Positions 23,179 to 32,382 of a DNA stretch of 64,000 nucleotides are shown here, piece after piece. Origin of the DNA: Oscillospiraceae bacterium (GTDB lineage Bacteria > Bacillota > Clostridia > Oscillospirales > Acutalibacteraceae); assembly GCA_015065925.1 (NCBI GenBank), contig SVPL01000007.1, forward strand, positions 1-64,000. Direction: 5' to 3'. How positions within the stretch are numbered: the stretch's first letter is position 1; each line of letters starts with the position of its first letter. Below the pieces are notes generated by a model, which was given only the letters and a program-made list of their open reading frames with translations, did no database searches and was not told the DNA's origin. A program made the translations under genes and the position numbers.

Positions 23179-23667
23179 TTATTGATTTTTTAATCTCTCT
23201 ACGATTTTTTCTGCAAGCTCCTTCGGAACAAAATCCGAAATATCCCCACCCATACTGCCGATTTGCTTAACCATACTGGAGCTTAAGTACATATTTTCTG
23301 CTCTTGTAGTTAAAAAGACAGTTTCGGTATTGGGATTAAGTTTTTTATTGGTAAGCGCCATCTGAAACTCATATTCAAAGTCAGACATTGCGCGTAAACC
23401 CTTAACAATTGCGCCCGCGCCGATTTTTTTTGTATAGTCGGCAAGCAGTCCTTCAAAGGAATCAACGCGAACATTTTTAAGCTCTGCCGTTGCCTGCCTT
23501 AGCATTTCTTTGCGTTCCTCAACCGTAAAACAGGGTGATTTGGCACAGTTTTGCATTACAACAACCACAACCTCTGAAAACATTTGGGCGGCTCTGCTTA
23601 TAATATCAATATGTCCTACCGTTACAGGGTCAAAGCTGCCGGGACAAACGGCTATTATATCATTCAT
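23179..23667 (-). CDS. coaD: phosphopantetheine adenylyltransferase
   Basis: AVCPGSFDPVTVGHIDII, KGLRAMSDFEYEFQMALTN; start trimmed to MNDIIAVCPGSFD. Confidence 0.97.
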   Translation of the reverse strand: MNDIIAVCPGSFDPVTVGHIDIISRAAQMFSEVVVVVMQNCAKSPCFTVEERKEMLRQATAELKNVRVDSFEGLLADYTKKIGAGAIVKGLRAMSDFEYEFQMALTNKKLNPNTETVFLTTRAENMYLSSSMVKQIGSMGGDISDFVPKELAEKIVERLKNQ

Positions 23668-24211
23668 CCAAAGCACCCTTTCTTGCATAGAAGGTAACAA
23701 AAACCTTTCCGTAACGATATTGTTTTTTTATTTTGAACTCGTCAACCTCGTCGGGTAAAGCCTGCTCTTTAGGATGCTCACAGATTATAATACCAAAATC
23801 CTTAACATTTTTTTGAACAAGCTTTAATGCTTTTTCTAAAGCTCCCGAAGCATATGGCGGATCTAAAAATACATAGTCAAATTTTTCGGTCATACCAAGC
23901 AAAACTGCGGTATAATCTCCCCTGATAACCTTTGCTTTATCAGCAAGCTCGGTGGTTTTTAGATTTTTGTTGATATGGTCAATGGAAATGGGGCTTTGGT
24001 CTACAAAAACAGCCTTTTCGGCGCCTCGACTAAGGGCTTCAATTCCAAGCTGTCCCGAACCTGCAAACAGGTCTAAAACGGCTCTGCCTTCAATATCAAA
24101 CTGAATGGCACTAAACAAAGCCTCTTTAACCCTTTCAGGGGTTGGGCGAACATCCATACCCTCGGCGGTGATTAATTTTTTTCCACGCGCTGTGCCGGTA
24201 ATAACTCGCAT
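23660..24211 (-). CDS. rsmD: 16S rRNA (guanine(966)-N(2))-methyltransferase RsmD
   Basis: MRVITGTARGKKL, DLFAGSGQLGIEALSRGA, FLDPPYASG. Confidence 0.95.
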   Translation of the reverse strand: MRVITGTARGKKLITAEGMDVRPTPERVKEALFSAIQFDIEGRAVLDLFAGSGQLGIEALSRGAEKAVFVDQSPISIDHINKNLKTTELADKAKVIRGDYTAVLLGMTEKFDYVFLDPPYASGALEKALKLVQKNVKDFGIIICEHPKEQALPDEVDEFKIKKQYRYGKVFVTFYARKGALDE

Positions 24212-24262
24212 ATTTCTCTCCTACCTATATTATTACAGATAAACTGCGATTTGTCAACACCT

Positions 24263-24997
24263 CTAATCACGAGGCTTGTAAACATTTGTACGGTTTTTAT
24301 GATTATTTTTACGCTTAGCTTTTTCGGTAGCAGAAAGTTTTTTCCTTTTTGGAGGATTTAAATCATCTGTATCGGAATATAACTCCTCTGCTTCTACAAA
24401 TGCCTTTCTGTTAACGAAAACAAGGGCACCAACCGAACCCAAAATCAACAATATGGGTATCCAGATTAAAATCCACAAAAGACTTGTATAGTCTGTGATA
24501 TTTTTATTATCCTTTTTCTCGGTTGTACCTGCGCTAACAAGCTGAGAGGAGTCTTCATCCTCACCGTCGCCCCAGCCTGAGGTATCGGCTTCATCATCAA
24601 CATAGCCACCTATATTTCCATAGCTGGGCTTTTTGGATGAAGTTTTGCTCGAAGAAGTATCTTCAGAATCCGACTCATCTTCATCACCCGATGTAATTTC
24701 AGAGCTGCCCGATAAATCCGATTCGGCTGAGCTTAAATCACCGCTTTCATTTTCATCTTCCAAATCACTTGATAAATCAGAAGAATTTTCGCCATCAACA
24801 TTGGAAGAAGAACCTTCGGTATCGCTTGACTCGGTTTCGGAAGGTGTGCTTGAGCTTGTTGTAACCGTTTCTTGTGACGATGTAGAAGTGGTTGAGCTTG
24901 TATTATCTACCCCTGTAGCCAATGCGCTTAAAGAAAAGCAAAGCACAAGCAAACAAACAGAAATAACCAAATAAAGTTTTTTATTAAGACTTTTCAT
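24263..24997 (-). CDS. secreted/membrane-anchored Ser/Asp/Glu-rich low-complexity protein
   Basis: Signal peptide, long S/T/E/D-rich linker, one TM helix, basic cytoplasmic tail. Confidence 0.7.
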   Translation of the reverse strand: MKSLNKKLYLVISVCLLVLCFSLSALATGVDNTSSTTSTSSQETVTTSSSTPSETESSDTEGSSSNVDGENSSDLSSDLEDENESGDLSSAESDLSGSSEITSGDEDESDSEDTSSSKTSSKKPSYGNIGGYVDDEADTSGWGDGEDEDSSQLVSAGTTEKKDNKNITDYTSLLWILIWIPILLILGSVGALVFVNRKAFVEAEELYSDTDDLNPPKRKKLSATEKAKRKNNHKNRTNVYKPRD

Positions 24998-25013
24998 TTA
25001 AAAATCACCTTGT

Positions 25014-26453
25014 TTAATATGCTTTGCCCCAGTAAACCAATTTTTTGGCAGGTTTACCGCAACAAACACATTTATCAGAAATAACCTCTTGTTCTAAAGG
25101 CATACAGCGAGAACCTGCGCCTGTTTCTTCCTTAACCTTGTCCTCACACGCCTCATCCTCGCACCACATAGCCTTAATAAAGCCATCGCCCTTTTCAGCC
25201 AAAACATTTTTGATTTCTTCAATAGAGGTACAGGCATAGGTGCGGTTTTCTCTGTTTTTAAGAGCTTTTTCATAAAGCCCCTTATGAACCTCTGCCAACA
25301 GCTCGGGGATTTTTGTTTCAAGCTCGTCCAAGCTTACGAAATATTTTTCTCTGTTGTCTCTGCGAACGATAACGCACTGATTATTTTCAATATCCTTAGG
25401 GCCGATTTCCAAACGGAGAGGAACGCCCTTCATTTCATATTCGGCAAATTTCCATCCCGGAGATTGGTCGCTCTTATCGGTTTTAACGCGGCAGATGTTT
25501 TTAATTCTTGCCTCTAACTCCTCTGCCTTTTCTATAACGCCCGGTTTATGAGCAGCGATAGGAATAATAACAAGCTGAGTGGGGGCAACTGCGGGAGGTA
25601 AAACAAGACCGTTATCATCACCGTGAGTCATAATAATTGCGCCGATAAGACGGGTTGTAACACCCCAGGAGGTTTGATGGGGATGCTCTAATTTATTTTC
25701 CTTATTAGCATACTGAATACCAAAAGCCTTAGCAAAGCCATCACCGAAATAGTGAGATGTACCTGCCTGAAGGGCTTTACCGTCATGCATTAAAGCCTCA
25801 ATAGCGTAGGTTGAAACGGCACCTGCGAATTTATCACTTTCGGTCTTCTTGCCCTTAACAACAGGCATTGCAAGATAGTTTTCGCAAAAATCGGCATAAA
25901 CATTAAGCATACGCTCGGTTTCTTCAATAGCCTCATTAGCGGTTGCGTGGATTGTATGTCCCTCCTGCCATAAAAACTCTCTTGAACGAAGGAAGGGACG
26001 GGTGGTTTTCTCCCAACGAACAACACTTACCCACTGATTGTAAAGCTTGGGAAGGTCGCGGTGAGAATGGATTATATTTGCATAATGCTCACAGAAAAGT
26101 GTTTCGGAGGTGGGACGAACACAAAGACGCTCCTCCAGCTTCTCGCTACCGCCGTGGGTAACCCAGGCAACCTCGGGAGCGAAGCCTTCAACATGGTCTT
26201 TTTCCTTTTGGAGCAAGCTTTCGGGAATAAACATAGGCATACAAACATTTTCGTGACCTGTTGCCTTAAACATTCCGTCTAAAATTCTTTGCATATTCTC
26301 CCATATAGCATAACCATAAGGTCTTATAACCATACAGCCCTTAACGCTGGTATATTCAATAAGCTCTGCTTTTTTAACAATATCGGTATACCATTTGGCA
26401 AAGTCTTCATCCATTGCCGTAATATCTTTTACCATTTTTTCATTGCTTGCCAT
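25014..26453 (-). CDS. proS: proline--tRNA ligase
   Basis: Class II aaRS motifs ([25 protein letters not shown]); start trimmed to [11 protein letters not shown]. Confidence 0.96.
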   Translation of the reverse strand: MASNEKMVKDITAMDEDFAKWYTDIVKKAELIEYTSVKGCMVIRPYGYAIWENMQRILDGMFKATGHENVCMPMFIPESLLQKEKDHVEGFAPEVAWVTHGGSEKLEERLCVRPTSETLFCEHYANIIHSHRDLPKLYNQWVSVVRWEKTTRPFLRSREFLWQEGHTIHATANEAIEETERMLNVYADFCENYLAMPVVKGKKTESDKFAGAVSTYAIEALMHDGKALQAGTSHYFGDGFAKAFGIQYANKENKLEHPHQTSWGVTTRLIGAIIMTHGDDNGLVLPPAVAPTQLVIIPIAAHKPGVIEKAEELEARIKNICRVKTDKSDQSPGWKFAEYEMKGVPLRLEIGPKDIENNQCVIVRRDNREKYFVSLDELETKIPELLAEVHKGLYEKALKNRENRTYACTSIEEIKNVLAEKGDGFIKAMWCEDEACEDKVKEETGAGSRCMPLEQEVISDKCVCCGKPAKKLVYWGKAY

Positions 26454-26522
26454 AACTTTTAAACCTCTGTTTATATTATTTTCCCCATATAGACATAAGG
26501 GACACAAGTATACTATTTTACT

Positions 26523-26551
26523 ATTATATTAGATTTTGTCGCATTTTGCAA
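26523..26551 (-). promoter_or_regulatory. sigma-A type promoter upstream of proS
   Basis: Minus strand TTGCAA-N17-TATAAT. Confidence 0.6.
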
Positions 26552-26646
26552 TAGTTTTATTGTAAAAATGTAAAAAATATAAATTACACTTTAAAAAATT
26601 GAAATTTTATGATAAAATATAGTAAATTGTTTTTTGGAGAGATAAA

Positions 26647-27615
26647 ATGTTACGCTATGAAATAGGTAAAAATGATGCGGGAATGAGAATGGATAAGTTA
26701 ATTCAAAAGCTTATGCCAACTCTACCTAAATCACTTATGTACAAATACATTAGAATGAAAAAAATCAAGCTTAACGGCAAACGCACCGATATTGCCTTTA
26801 AGCCACAGATCGGCGATGTTATTGAAGCCTACATACCCGATGAATTCGGCGCTAAAGTTGAGCCAAAATACGACTTTTTATCGGCATCCGACAAAATTGA
26901 TGTGGTTTATGAGGATGAAAACATACTTTTGGTTGATAAAAAGCAGGGGCTTTTGGTTCACCCCGACAAAAACGAATATCGTGACACTCTTATCTCAAGA
27001 ATTTGCCACTATCTGTATAAAAAGGGTGAATATAATCCCGCTGAGGAAAACAGCTTCTCCCCCGCCCTTGCCAACAGAATAGACCGCAACACAGGCGGAA
27101 TTGTTATTGCGGCAAAAAATGCGGCGGCACTTAAAATTCTTTGCGATAAAATAAAAACCCGTGAACTTGACAAGCGTTACCTTGCCATAGTTCACGGAAG
27201 ATTAAAACAAAAAGAAGGGTTACTTGAAGGATTTTTGTTCAAAGATGAAGAAAAAAATCAAGTATTTTTAGAAAAGAAAAAGACCGACAGCAACAAAACG
27301 GTAAAAACCAAATATAAGGTTTTGGCAGAAAAGGATAATTTATCACTGGTTGAGGTTGAGCTTATAACGGGACGAACCCACCAGATAAGAGCCCATTTTG
27401 CATCAATCGGTCATCCCCTGCTTGGTGATGGTAAATACGGCAAGCTTAAAGAAGATAAAAAGTTAGGTTTTTCAAAACAAACCCTCTATTCTTATAAGCT
27501 GACCTTTAAATTCACCGAAGATGCCGATATTTTAAACTACCTAAATAATAAAACCTTTAGCGTAAATTCGGTTTGGTTTGCAGAGAAGCTTTTTGGGTTT
27601 AATAAGGATAAATAA
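26647..27615 (+). CDS. RluA-family pseudouridine synthase
   Basis: S4-like N-terminus, ANRIDRNTGGIVIAAKN, GRTHQIRAHFASIGHPLLGD. Confidence 0.95.
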   Translation: MLRYEIGKNDAGMRMDKLIQKLMPTLPKSLMYKYIRMKKIKLNGKRTDIAFKPQIGDVIEAYIPDEFGAKVEPKYDFLSASDKIDVVYEDENILLVDKKQGLLVHPDKNEYRDTLISRICHYLYKKGEYNPAEENSFSPALANRIDRNTGGIVIAAKNAAALKILCDKIKTRELDKRYLAIVHGRLKQKEGLLEGFLFKDEEKNQVFLEKKKTDSNKTVKTKYKVLAEKDNLSLVEVELITGRTHQIRAHFASIGHPLLGDGKYGKLKEDKKLGFSKQTLYSYKLTFKFTEDADILNYLNNKTFSVNSVWFAEKLFGFNKDK

Positions 27616-27621
27616 CATAAT

Positions 27622-28941
27622 CTAAACCGATGTATTTAAAAACTCATTAAAATTTTCTTCGGGCACCATTTTACCGCCCGTTGCCCACACTATATGTGTG
27701 GAATTTTGAAGAACATCATCCGTAATGTTGTTATTTTTTAAATACTCTTTTGTATTATCATATTCCAAAAGCTTAATTGCCCCCTCAAAGCCTGCACAGG
27801 CAGAGGGTTCAATTTTAATATTTTCACTGCTATAAAGGAGCCTCAAATAATTAAAGAGGCTCTTATCTTTTACCGTAAAATCGCCCGAAAGATGATTTTG
27901 CATAATTCTTGTAACAAATCCTGACGGTGCAGGACAAGCAAGTCCGTCCGCATTGGATTTACCAACAACACCGTAATCTTTAACATTTGCTTTTTCATAT
28001 AGTCCTGTTGAAATTCCAAGCATTACCGACGGAAAAGCAGTAGGCTCTGCAAAAAAGCAGTGAACATTATCACCAAACAAGAATTTAAGTCCATAACTTA
28101 TTCCGCCCGGTGCACCGCCTACCCCTGCGGGAATATAAACAAATAAGGGGTGTTTTTCATCTACGGTTATTTTTAATTCTTCAAGCTGATTTTTAAGACG
28201 ATTAGCCGCTACAGAATAACCTAAAAACAAATCCTTTGACCATTCATCATCAACAAAATAACTTTTGGGATTTTCTGCAGAAGCCTTTCTGCCCTGCTCA
28301 ACCGCATAGGTATAATCATCGGCATACTCTATAACCTCAACACCCTTACTACGAAGCAAATCCTTTTTCCACTTTTTGGCATCAGCCGACATATGTATTT
28401 TTACACTAAAGCCAATAGCGGCGCTTATGATACCTATAGACATACCAAGATTTCCCGTAGAGCCTACCTGAACAGTATAATCCTTAAAAAACTCTTTAAA
28501 TTCAGAAAGCTTTTCGTAGTTTTCGCTCTCTTTTATAAGTCCGTTAGAAACGGCAAGGCTTTCGGCGTGCTTTAACACCTCGTAAATGCCGCCTCGCGCC
28601 TTAACCGAACCCGCAATAGGCAAATGACTATCCAATTTCAAAAATAATCTACCGCAAATTTTATGCCCATTATTATTAAGAGCCGCCTTCATTTGGTTGA
28701 TTTCCAAAAGCGGTGATTCAATTATACCGCTATTTTGAGCCGTTTCGGGAAATTCCTTTTTAATAAAGGGGGCAAATCTTAAAAGTCTTTGCTCTGCATC
28801 AAAAATTTCCTCTTTGGAAACCGCCAATTCAGATAACCCTTTTACGCTTTCAAAAGGCATTTTAAAGGGGTTTATCCAACATTGCTCCAATTCCTTGGAA
28901 ACATTTTCAATTGCAATTTTGTTTTCAAGCATACTGTTCAC
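27622..28941 (-). CDS. dsdA: D-serine ammonia-lyase
   Basis: PLP motif LPIAGSVKARGGIYEVL, VGSTGNLGMSIGI, VYIPAGVGGAPGGISYGLK. Confidence 0.93.
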   Translation of the reverse strand: MNSMLENKIAIENVSKELEQCWINPFKMPFESVKGLSELAVSKEEIFDAEQRLLRFAPFIKKEFPETAQNSGIIESPLLEINQMKAALNNNGHKICGRLFLKLDSHLPIAGSVKARGGIYEVLKHAESLAVSNGLIKESENYEKLSEFKEFFKDYTVQVGSTGNLGMSIGIISAAIGFSVKIHMSADAKKWKKDLLRSKGVEVIEYADDYTYAVEQGRKASAENPKSYFVDDEWSKDLFLGYSVAANRLKNQLEELKITVDEKHPLFVYIPAGVGGAPGGISYGLKFLFGDNVHCFFAEPTAFPSVMLGISTGLYEKANVKDYGVVGKSNADGLACPAPSGFVTRIMQNHLSGDFTVKDKSLFNYLRLLYSSENIKIEPSACAGFEGAIKLLEYDNTKEYLKNNNITDDVLQNSTHIVWATGGKMVPEENFNEFLNTSV

Positions 28942-28957
28942 CTTTCAGATATTTAAA

Positions 28958-29797
28958 TTATATTTTTCCTAAAAGCTTAAGAGCATTTTCACCAATAATT
29001 TTATTCCTTTCATCATCCTCAAGAGGTAGATTTTTTATAAGCTCCAGACTTTGCTTTTGGTCGGTCCAAGGACTGTCTGTTCCAAATAAAATTCTGTCTA
29101 CACCAAAAGCCTTAACAAGCTTTAAAAATTCTTTTTCATTAAGCAAATTCAAAAAATCATCCGAAAAAGAATTATCCAAAGGTGTTATTTTACCCAAAGC
29201 AAAGGCGGTATCCAGCATTGCAGAGGTATTAGCTAAATTTTCTGCAACCTCCTGCCAATTTTTCCAACCACCCATATGGGCGAGGATTATTTTCATATCC
29301 CCAACCTGCTTTAAGGCGTTTGCCGTCATTTTAGGTGAGCAACGAACGGCACCGGGAAAACCTATATCGTCACCCGAATGCATTAAAACAACAAGCCCAA
29401 GCTCGGCGGCTCGGCTTAAAATTCTAATATACCTAATATCGTCAATATCAACATCCTGATAAACGGGATGTATTTTTATGCCCTTTATTCCGTTTTGTGA
29501 GAGTCGCTCCAGCTCCTCTTTCCAATCAGGTGAATCGGGATGCATAGCGCCAAAATAAACAAGATTATCCTTACCGTTATTCTCAATTGAAAAGGTGTTC
29601 ATTGATTCGAGCTTTAAAGGATTGGTGGCAACGGGCAAAACAACCGAATAATCAATACCGGCATTTTCCATAGATGCTTTAAGCCCCGAAGCTGTACCGT
29701 TAGAAAAATAAGGAATATGACCTGTAGCCGAGAGCTTTGAAACTGCTAACTCTGCTATTTTATCGGGAAATGTGTGGGTGTGAATGTCTATAATCAT
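28958..29797 (-). CDS. amidohydrolase family protein (TatD/amidohydrolase_2-like)
   Basis: MIIDIHTHTFPD, LMHSGDDIGFPG, ILAHMGG, ILFGTDSPW. Confidence 0.88.
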   Translation of the reverse strand: MIIDIHTHTFPDKIAELAVSKLSATGHIPYFSNGTASGLKASMENAGIDYSVVLPVATNPLKLESMNTFSIENNGKDNLVYFGAMHPDSPDWKEELERLSQNGIKGIKIHPVYQDVDIDDIRYIRILSRAAELGLVVLMHSGDDIGFPGAVRCSPKMTANALKQVGDMKIILAHMGGWKNWQEVAENLANTSAMLDTAFALGKITPLDNSFSDDFLNLLNEKEFLKLVKAFGVDRILFGTDSPWTDQKQSLELIKNLPLEDDERNKIIGENALKLLGKI

Positions 29798-30546
29798 TTA
29801 TAACCTCTGTTTTTTTTATCATTATTATTTCCGTTACAATAAAGTTTAAACTTTTTATTATTTATGTTTTTTAAATACGTTTTTAAAAAACAATTATACT
29901 TTACATTTAATGCATTATTCGGACAAATATCAACACATCTAAGACAACGAATACAGTTACTGTTAATTTCACCTTTAGAAATTGCCATCATAACACATTT
30001 TTCGGTGCACAAACCACATCCGTTACAAGCATTTGTGCTTTTGATTTTCACACCAATTTGACTTCTGATTTTAGGAAAAAAGTCTGCTAACGGATTTTTA
30101 AAATATTTAGGTATTTCAATAGCTTTTGTGTTTGAAATACAATCCAAAATTGGTTCCAATAAAGAAAAATCAAAATCGACTTCTTGGTTTAAATAAGTAT
30201 GTCCGATTGGCACGTAAGCGGCAGCAATCACTTTACCGCTAATTAACTTTGAAGCATTATAAATAACATTACCGAAAGATTTTTTGCCATAAGTTGCTAT
30301 TATAATAAATTTTTCTGCTTTAATAAGGGGAAGTACTGATTTAACCGGTGTTGGAATATTCTGGCAATATACAGGGAAAACAATTATAGCTAAATCGGAG
30401 ATTAATTTTTCGGTAGATTTTTTAGGCTCAATATCAATTACATCAACATTTAACCTTTCGGCAAAAAAATCTGCAACTTTCCGCGTTCTCCCCGTGGCAG
30501 AAAAACAATAAAGATTTATCATATCTTCTCCTTTAAAAATTCGCAC
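29794..30546 (-). CDS. EFR1-type flavodoxin plus 2x[4Fe-4S] ferredoxin fusion
   Basis: Flavodoxin start YCFSATGRTRKVADFF; CNGCGLCTEKC and CIRCLRCVDICP clusters. Confidence 0.88.
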   Translation of the reverse strand: MRIFKGEDMINLYCFSATGRTRKVADFFAERLNVDVIDIEPKKSTEKLISDLAIIVFPVYCQNIPTPVKSVLPLIKAEKFIIIATYGKKSFGNVIYNASKLISGKVIAAAYVPIGHTYLNQEVDFDFSLLEPILDCISNTKAIEIPKYFKNPLADFFPKIRSQIGVKIKSTNACNGCGLCTEKCVMMAISKGEINSNCIRCLRCVDICPNNALNVKYNCFLKTYLKNINNKKFKLYCNGNNNDKKNRGYK

Positions 30547-31913
30547 ATCACTTCACATTCAGGTATTTTCTCAAGGGAAAAACCCAGAAAATTTTCAATT
30601 TCTTCTATCGCTTCATCCCGTGTTATGTTTTTATCACGACTTGCTAATGAAATTTCAATAGCACTAAAGGGTATCATCTGACTGCGACAATAATAAAATC
30701 TATTAAACTGCGAAAATTCCTTACATTTTTCGATTTTACAGCTTGTGTGAAGCCCTTTTGCCGTATCGTCAGGCATCACCCAACCACATTCTTTCACTAT
30801 TGTTTCCTTAATATTGTTCCAATTGTAAATTCCACCGCTTATTTCATTAAAATCCACCTGCACAAATGCGGGAATGTTTCCACTCCATGAGGAGTTTCGT
30901 ATACTACGGCGAAGCGGAAATACAATTTGCGGAATTTGATGTATCGCCGCAACTGCATTTGAAACAAGTTCGTTTTTGTAACCTGAAATTTTTTTGAAAA
31001 TACTATCCCCAAATGCAAGCTGTTTCATAGTGGCAAGGGTATGAAACTGCCCTCTTTTAAGAGGTGGATGTAAGGTTAAAACCCTGCCAACATTAAAAAA
31101 AATCTGCAAAAATTTATTATCTGAGAAACTGTATGCTATTTTAGGTGCCATATTGTTATAATAAAGCCCCAACATCTGGGCAGGTTCATTTCCCGCCATA
31201 AAATAAGGCACCCTATTACTTACAAGCTCAGGATAAAAAAGAATATATGCAAGTGATGGACAAGCACAGGTATTTTCGCTTAGTTCATACAACTTTTTAT
31301 AAATTTTTTGCATATCCGTTTTACTTACTGTTCGCGTAATAAACTCAACAGTAGAAAAATGTTTTTTGGCATTTTCTATACTTTGCTTTGCCGAGTCTGA
31401 CATATACGGTATTTCCCAAGTAAGGGCAAGAACCCTAAGTCCCTTCACCTTTGAAAGATAATATAAAAGATATGTAGAATCCTTACCACCTGTATAAAAT
31501 AGAGCAACATCAAACCGTGATTTTTTAGAGCGTGATATTTCTTTTATAATAGGTACGATACTGCGTAAATTTTTAGTTTCCACCATAGTTTGACACATTG
31601 GACAAATTCCATTTTCATCAAACTCTAAACCCGGAATAATAAAATTATTGGCGCTGCATTTTTTGCAAAACCTTGCTTCCTTAATAGTTTTTGGCGTGAT
31701 ATTAAGATTTTCTTTAGTAACTATCTGCTCTCCAACAAGGCTACCCAAAACAGATATTTCCCTATCACTTAAAGCTTTTGGCAACAATGAAATTAATTCA
31801 GCCTGTCTTGTTTTTAGGCGAACTGTATTTTTAAACATATTTTCTTTGTTTCTAAGACCATAATAAATAAGCTTATTATCACTTAGCTTCCAACGATTTT
31901 GCAAATAGTACAT
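30519..31913 (-). CDS. PP-loop adenine nucleotide alpha-hydrolase-like ATPase with N-terminal zinc ribbon
   Basis: CKKCSANNF...CPMCQT; FYTGGKDSTYLLYYLSKVKGLRVLALTW. Start uncertain; MFKNTVRL at codon 26 is an alternative. Confidence 0.75.
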   Translation of the reverse strand: MYYLQNRWKLSDNKLIYYGLRNKENMFKNTVRLKTRQAELISLLPKALSDREISVLGSLVGEQIVTKENLNITPKTIKEARFCKKCSANNFIIPGLEFDENGICPMCQTMVETKNLRSIVPIIKEISRSKKSRFDVALFYTGGKDSTYLLYYLSKVKGLRVLALTWEIPYMSDSAKQSIENAKKHFSTVEFITRTVSKTDMQKIYKKLYELSENTCACPSLAYILFYPELVSNRVPYFMAGNEPAQMLGLYYNNMAPKIAYSFSDNKFLQIFFNVGRVLTLHPPLKRGQFHTLATMKQLAFGDSIFKKISGYKNELVSNAVAAIHQIPQIVFPLRRSIRNSSWSGNIPAFVQVDFNEISGGIYNWNNIKETIVKECGWVMPDDTAKGLHTSCKIEKCKEFSQFNRFYYCRSQMIPFSAIEISLASRDKNITRDEAIEEIENFLGFSLEKIPECEVMCEFLKEKI

Positions 31914-31922
31914 ATTATATAA

Positions 31923-32378
31923 TTAATCCACCTTTACCTTAACAACTACCTTTAAAACCTCTTGGGGATCATTTACTGCCTTGCCGGGTAGATGCAAATC
32001 ACTTGGATAAAGCACCATAAAATCGCCACTTTTCAGTACCATAGTCTGAGTTTCACACTCATAAAACCAAACATCCTTTTCCTCTTTTGCTTCTATTAGC
32101 TTTTTATCATTTTGAATGGGTGCAACGGCAATTACCTCCTCACCTTTTACAATATACTGAATATCAATATATTTTTTGTGAGCCTCGGCTACCGTTTTGT
32201 CGGGATTGGTATCATACTTTTGTACCATATAGTAAATGTTATCGCCGTCCAACTCATATTTACCAATATTAACCTTGGTAAAATCGGTTTTGGCGATAAA
32301 CTCAAGAGCAGTATATACCCTGCCCAAGCCCTTATAATTATTTATATTTTCAATTCTGTCAAAAATCATTTTTGTCAC
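31923..32378 (-). CDS. YhcH/YjgK/YiaL family protein (DUF386)
   Basis: VAEAHKKYIDIQYIVKGEEVIAVAP, FMVLYPSDLHLPG. Confidence 0.92.
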   Translation of the reverse strand: MTKMIFDRIENINNYKGLGRVYTALEFIAKTDFTKVNIGKYELDGDNIYYMVQKYDTNPDKTVAEAHKKYIDIQYIVKGEEVIAVAPIQNDKKLIEAKEEKDVWFYECETQTMVLKSGDFMVLYPSDLHLPGKAVNDPQEVLKVVVKVKVD

Positions 32379-32382
32379 CTTT

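Noticed and set aside
24633-24974. 113-aa acidic plus-strand ORF
   Set aside because: Antisense mirror of the Ser/Asp/Glu-rich low-complexity gene on the minus strand.
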